DNA of 15,022 nt from Acidobacteriota bacterium (lineage in GTDB: Bacteria > Acidobacteriota > Terriglobia > Terriglobales > Acidobacteriaceae). This document shows, one piece after another, positions 15,006-15,022 of the stretch. Numbering within the stretch: position 1 is the stretch's first letter; each line of letters opens with the position of its first letter. The DNA lies in the NCBI GenBank assembly GCA_023441255.1, contig JAEZPW010000428.1, forward strand, positions 1 through 15,022. Direction: 5' to 3'. Below the pieces are notes generated by a model, which saw nothing but the letters and a program-made list of their open reading frames with translations, searched no databases and was not told the origin of the DNA. Position numbers and translations under genes: made by a program.

Positions 15006-15022
15006 CGTGTGCCGGACTAGAC

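Noticed and set aside
1..15022. CRISPR arrays, intact insertion sequences, integrase or phage genes
   Set aside because: No regularly spaced repeats, transposase, integrase or structural phage genes were seen.

Overview
The window looks like chromosome from a member of the Acidobacteriota (Koribacter/Terriglobia-like). This is an inference from gene content: an autonomous BlaI/M56 pair, a DegP-type protease, a bacterial aeRF1-like protein, BON and DUF1269 proteins, and a malic enzyme with a fused phosphotransacetylase-like domain. Base composition is moderately GC-rich. Ordinary Shine-Dalgarno sequences precede most genes. There is no rRNA, confident tRNA, CRISPR array, intact insertion sequence or phage gene.

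Layout. (1) 1-1112: 3' part of a maeB-type malic enzyme on the plus strand, followed by a perfect 14-bp hairpin and a small repeat-bearing spacer. (2) 1345-4013, minus strand: a two-gene unit, a YihY/BrkB-family membrane protein followed by a membrane-anchored calcineurin-like phosphoesterase. (3) 4477-7063, plus strand: a large MscS-type mechanosensitive channel followed 19 bp later by a DUF4239 (bestrophin-like) membrane protein. (4) 7333-7968: an exported protein with one clear BON domain and a probable second. (5) 8068-11565: a BlaI-type repressor, an M56 (BlaR1-like) membrane metalloprotease without a beta-lactam sensor domain, and a DegP/HtrA protease with two PDZ domains. (6) 11925-13720: a bacterial aeRF1-like protein (baeRF type), overlapped by a DedA/VTT-type membrane protein. 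(7) 14079-14576: a DUF1269 glycine-zipper membrane protein. The last 440 bp hold a nested inverted repeat and an unassigned open frame.

How the genes may work together. Most products act in or on the cell envelope: a mechanosensitive channel, a channel-like DUF4239 protein, BON, DegP, DedA, YihY and DUF1269. The baeRF gene adds a ribosome-associated candidate, so the block reads as an envelope/osmotic stress neighbourhood. The most informative signal is regulatory. The only two copies of the dyad ACTAA-N4-TTAGT that I found lie just upstream of blaI (8068-8081) and just upstream of degP (9938-9953). This suggests that the BlaI/M56 pair senses a non-antibiotic envelope signal and derepresses both itself and the periplasmic protease. 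The second item of note is the baeRF protein, whose segment aligned by eye to the eRF1 GGQ loop reads HGHGGRS. It keeps the two glycines but lacks the catalytic glutamine, as expected for a ribosome-binding factor that is not a peptide-releasing enzyme.
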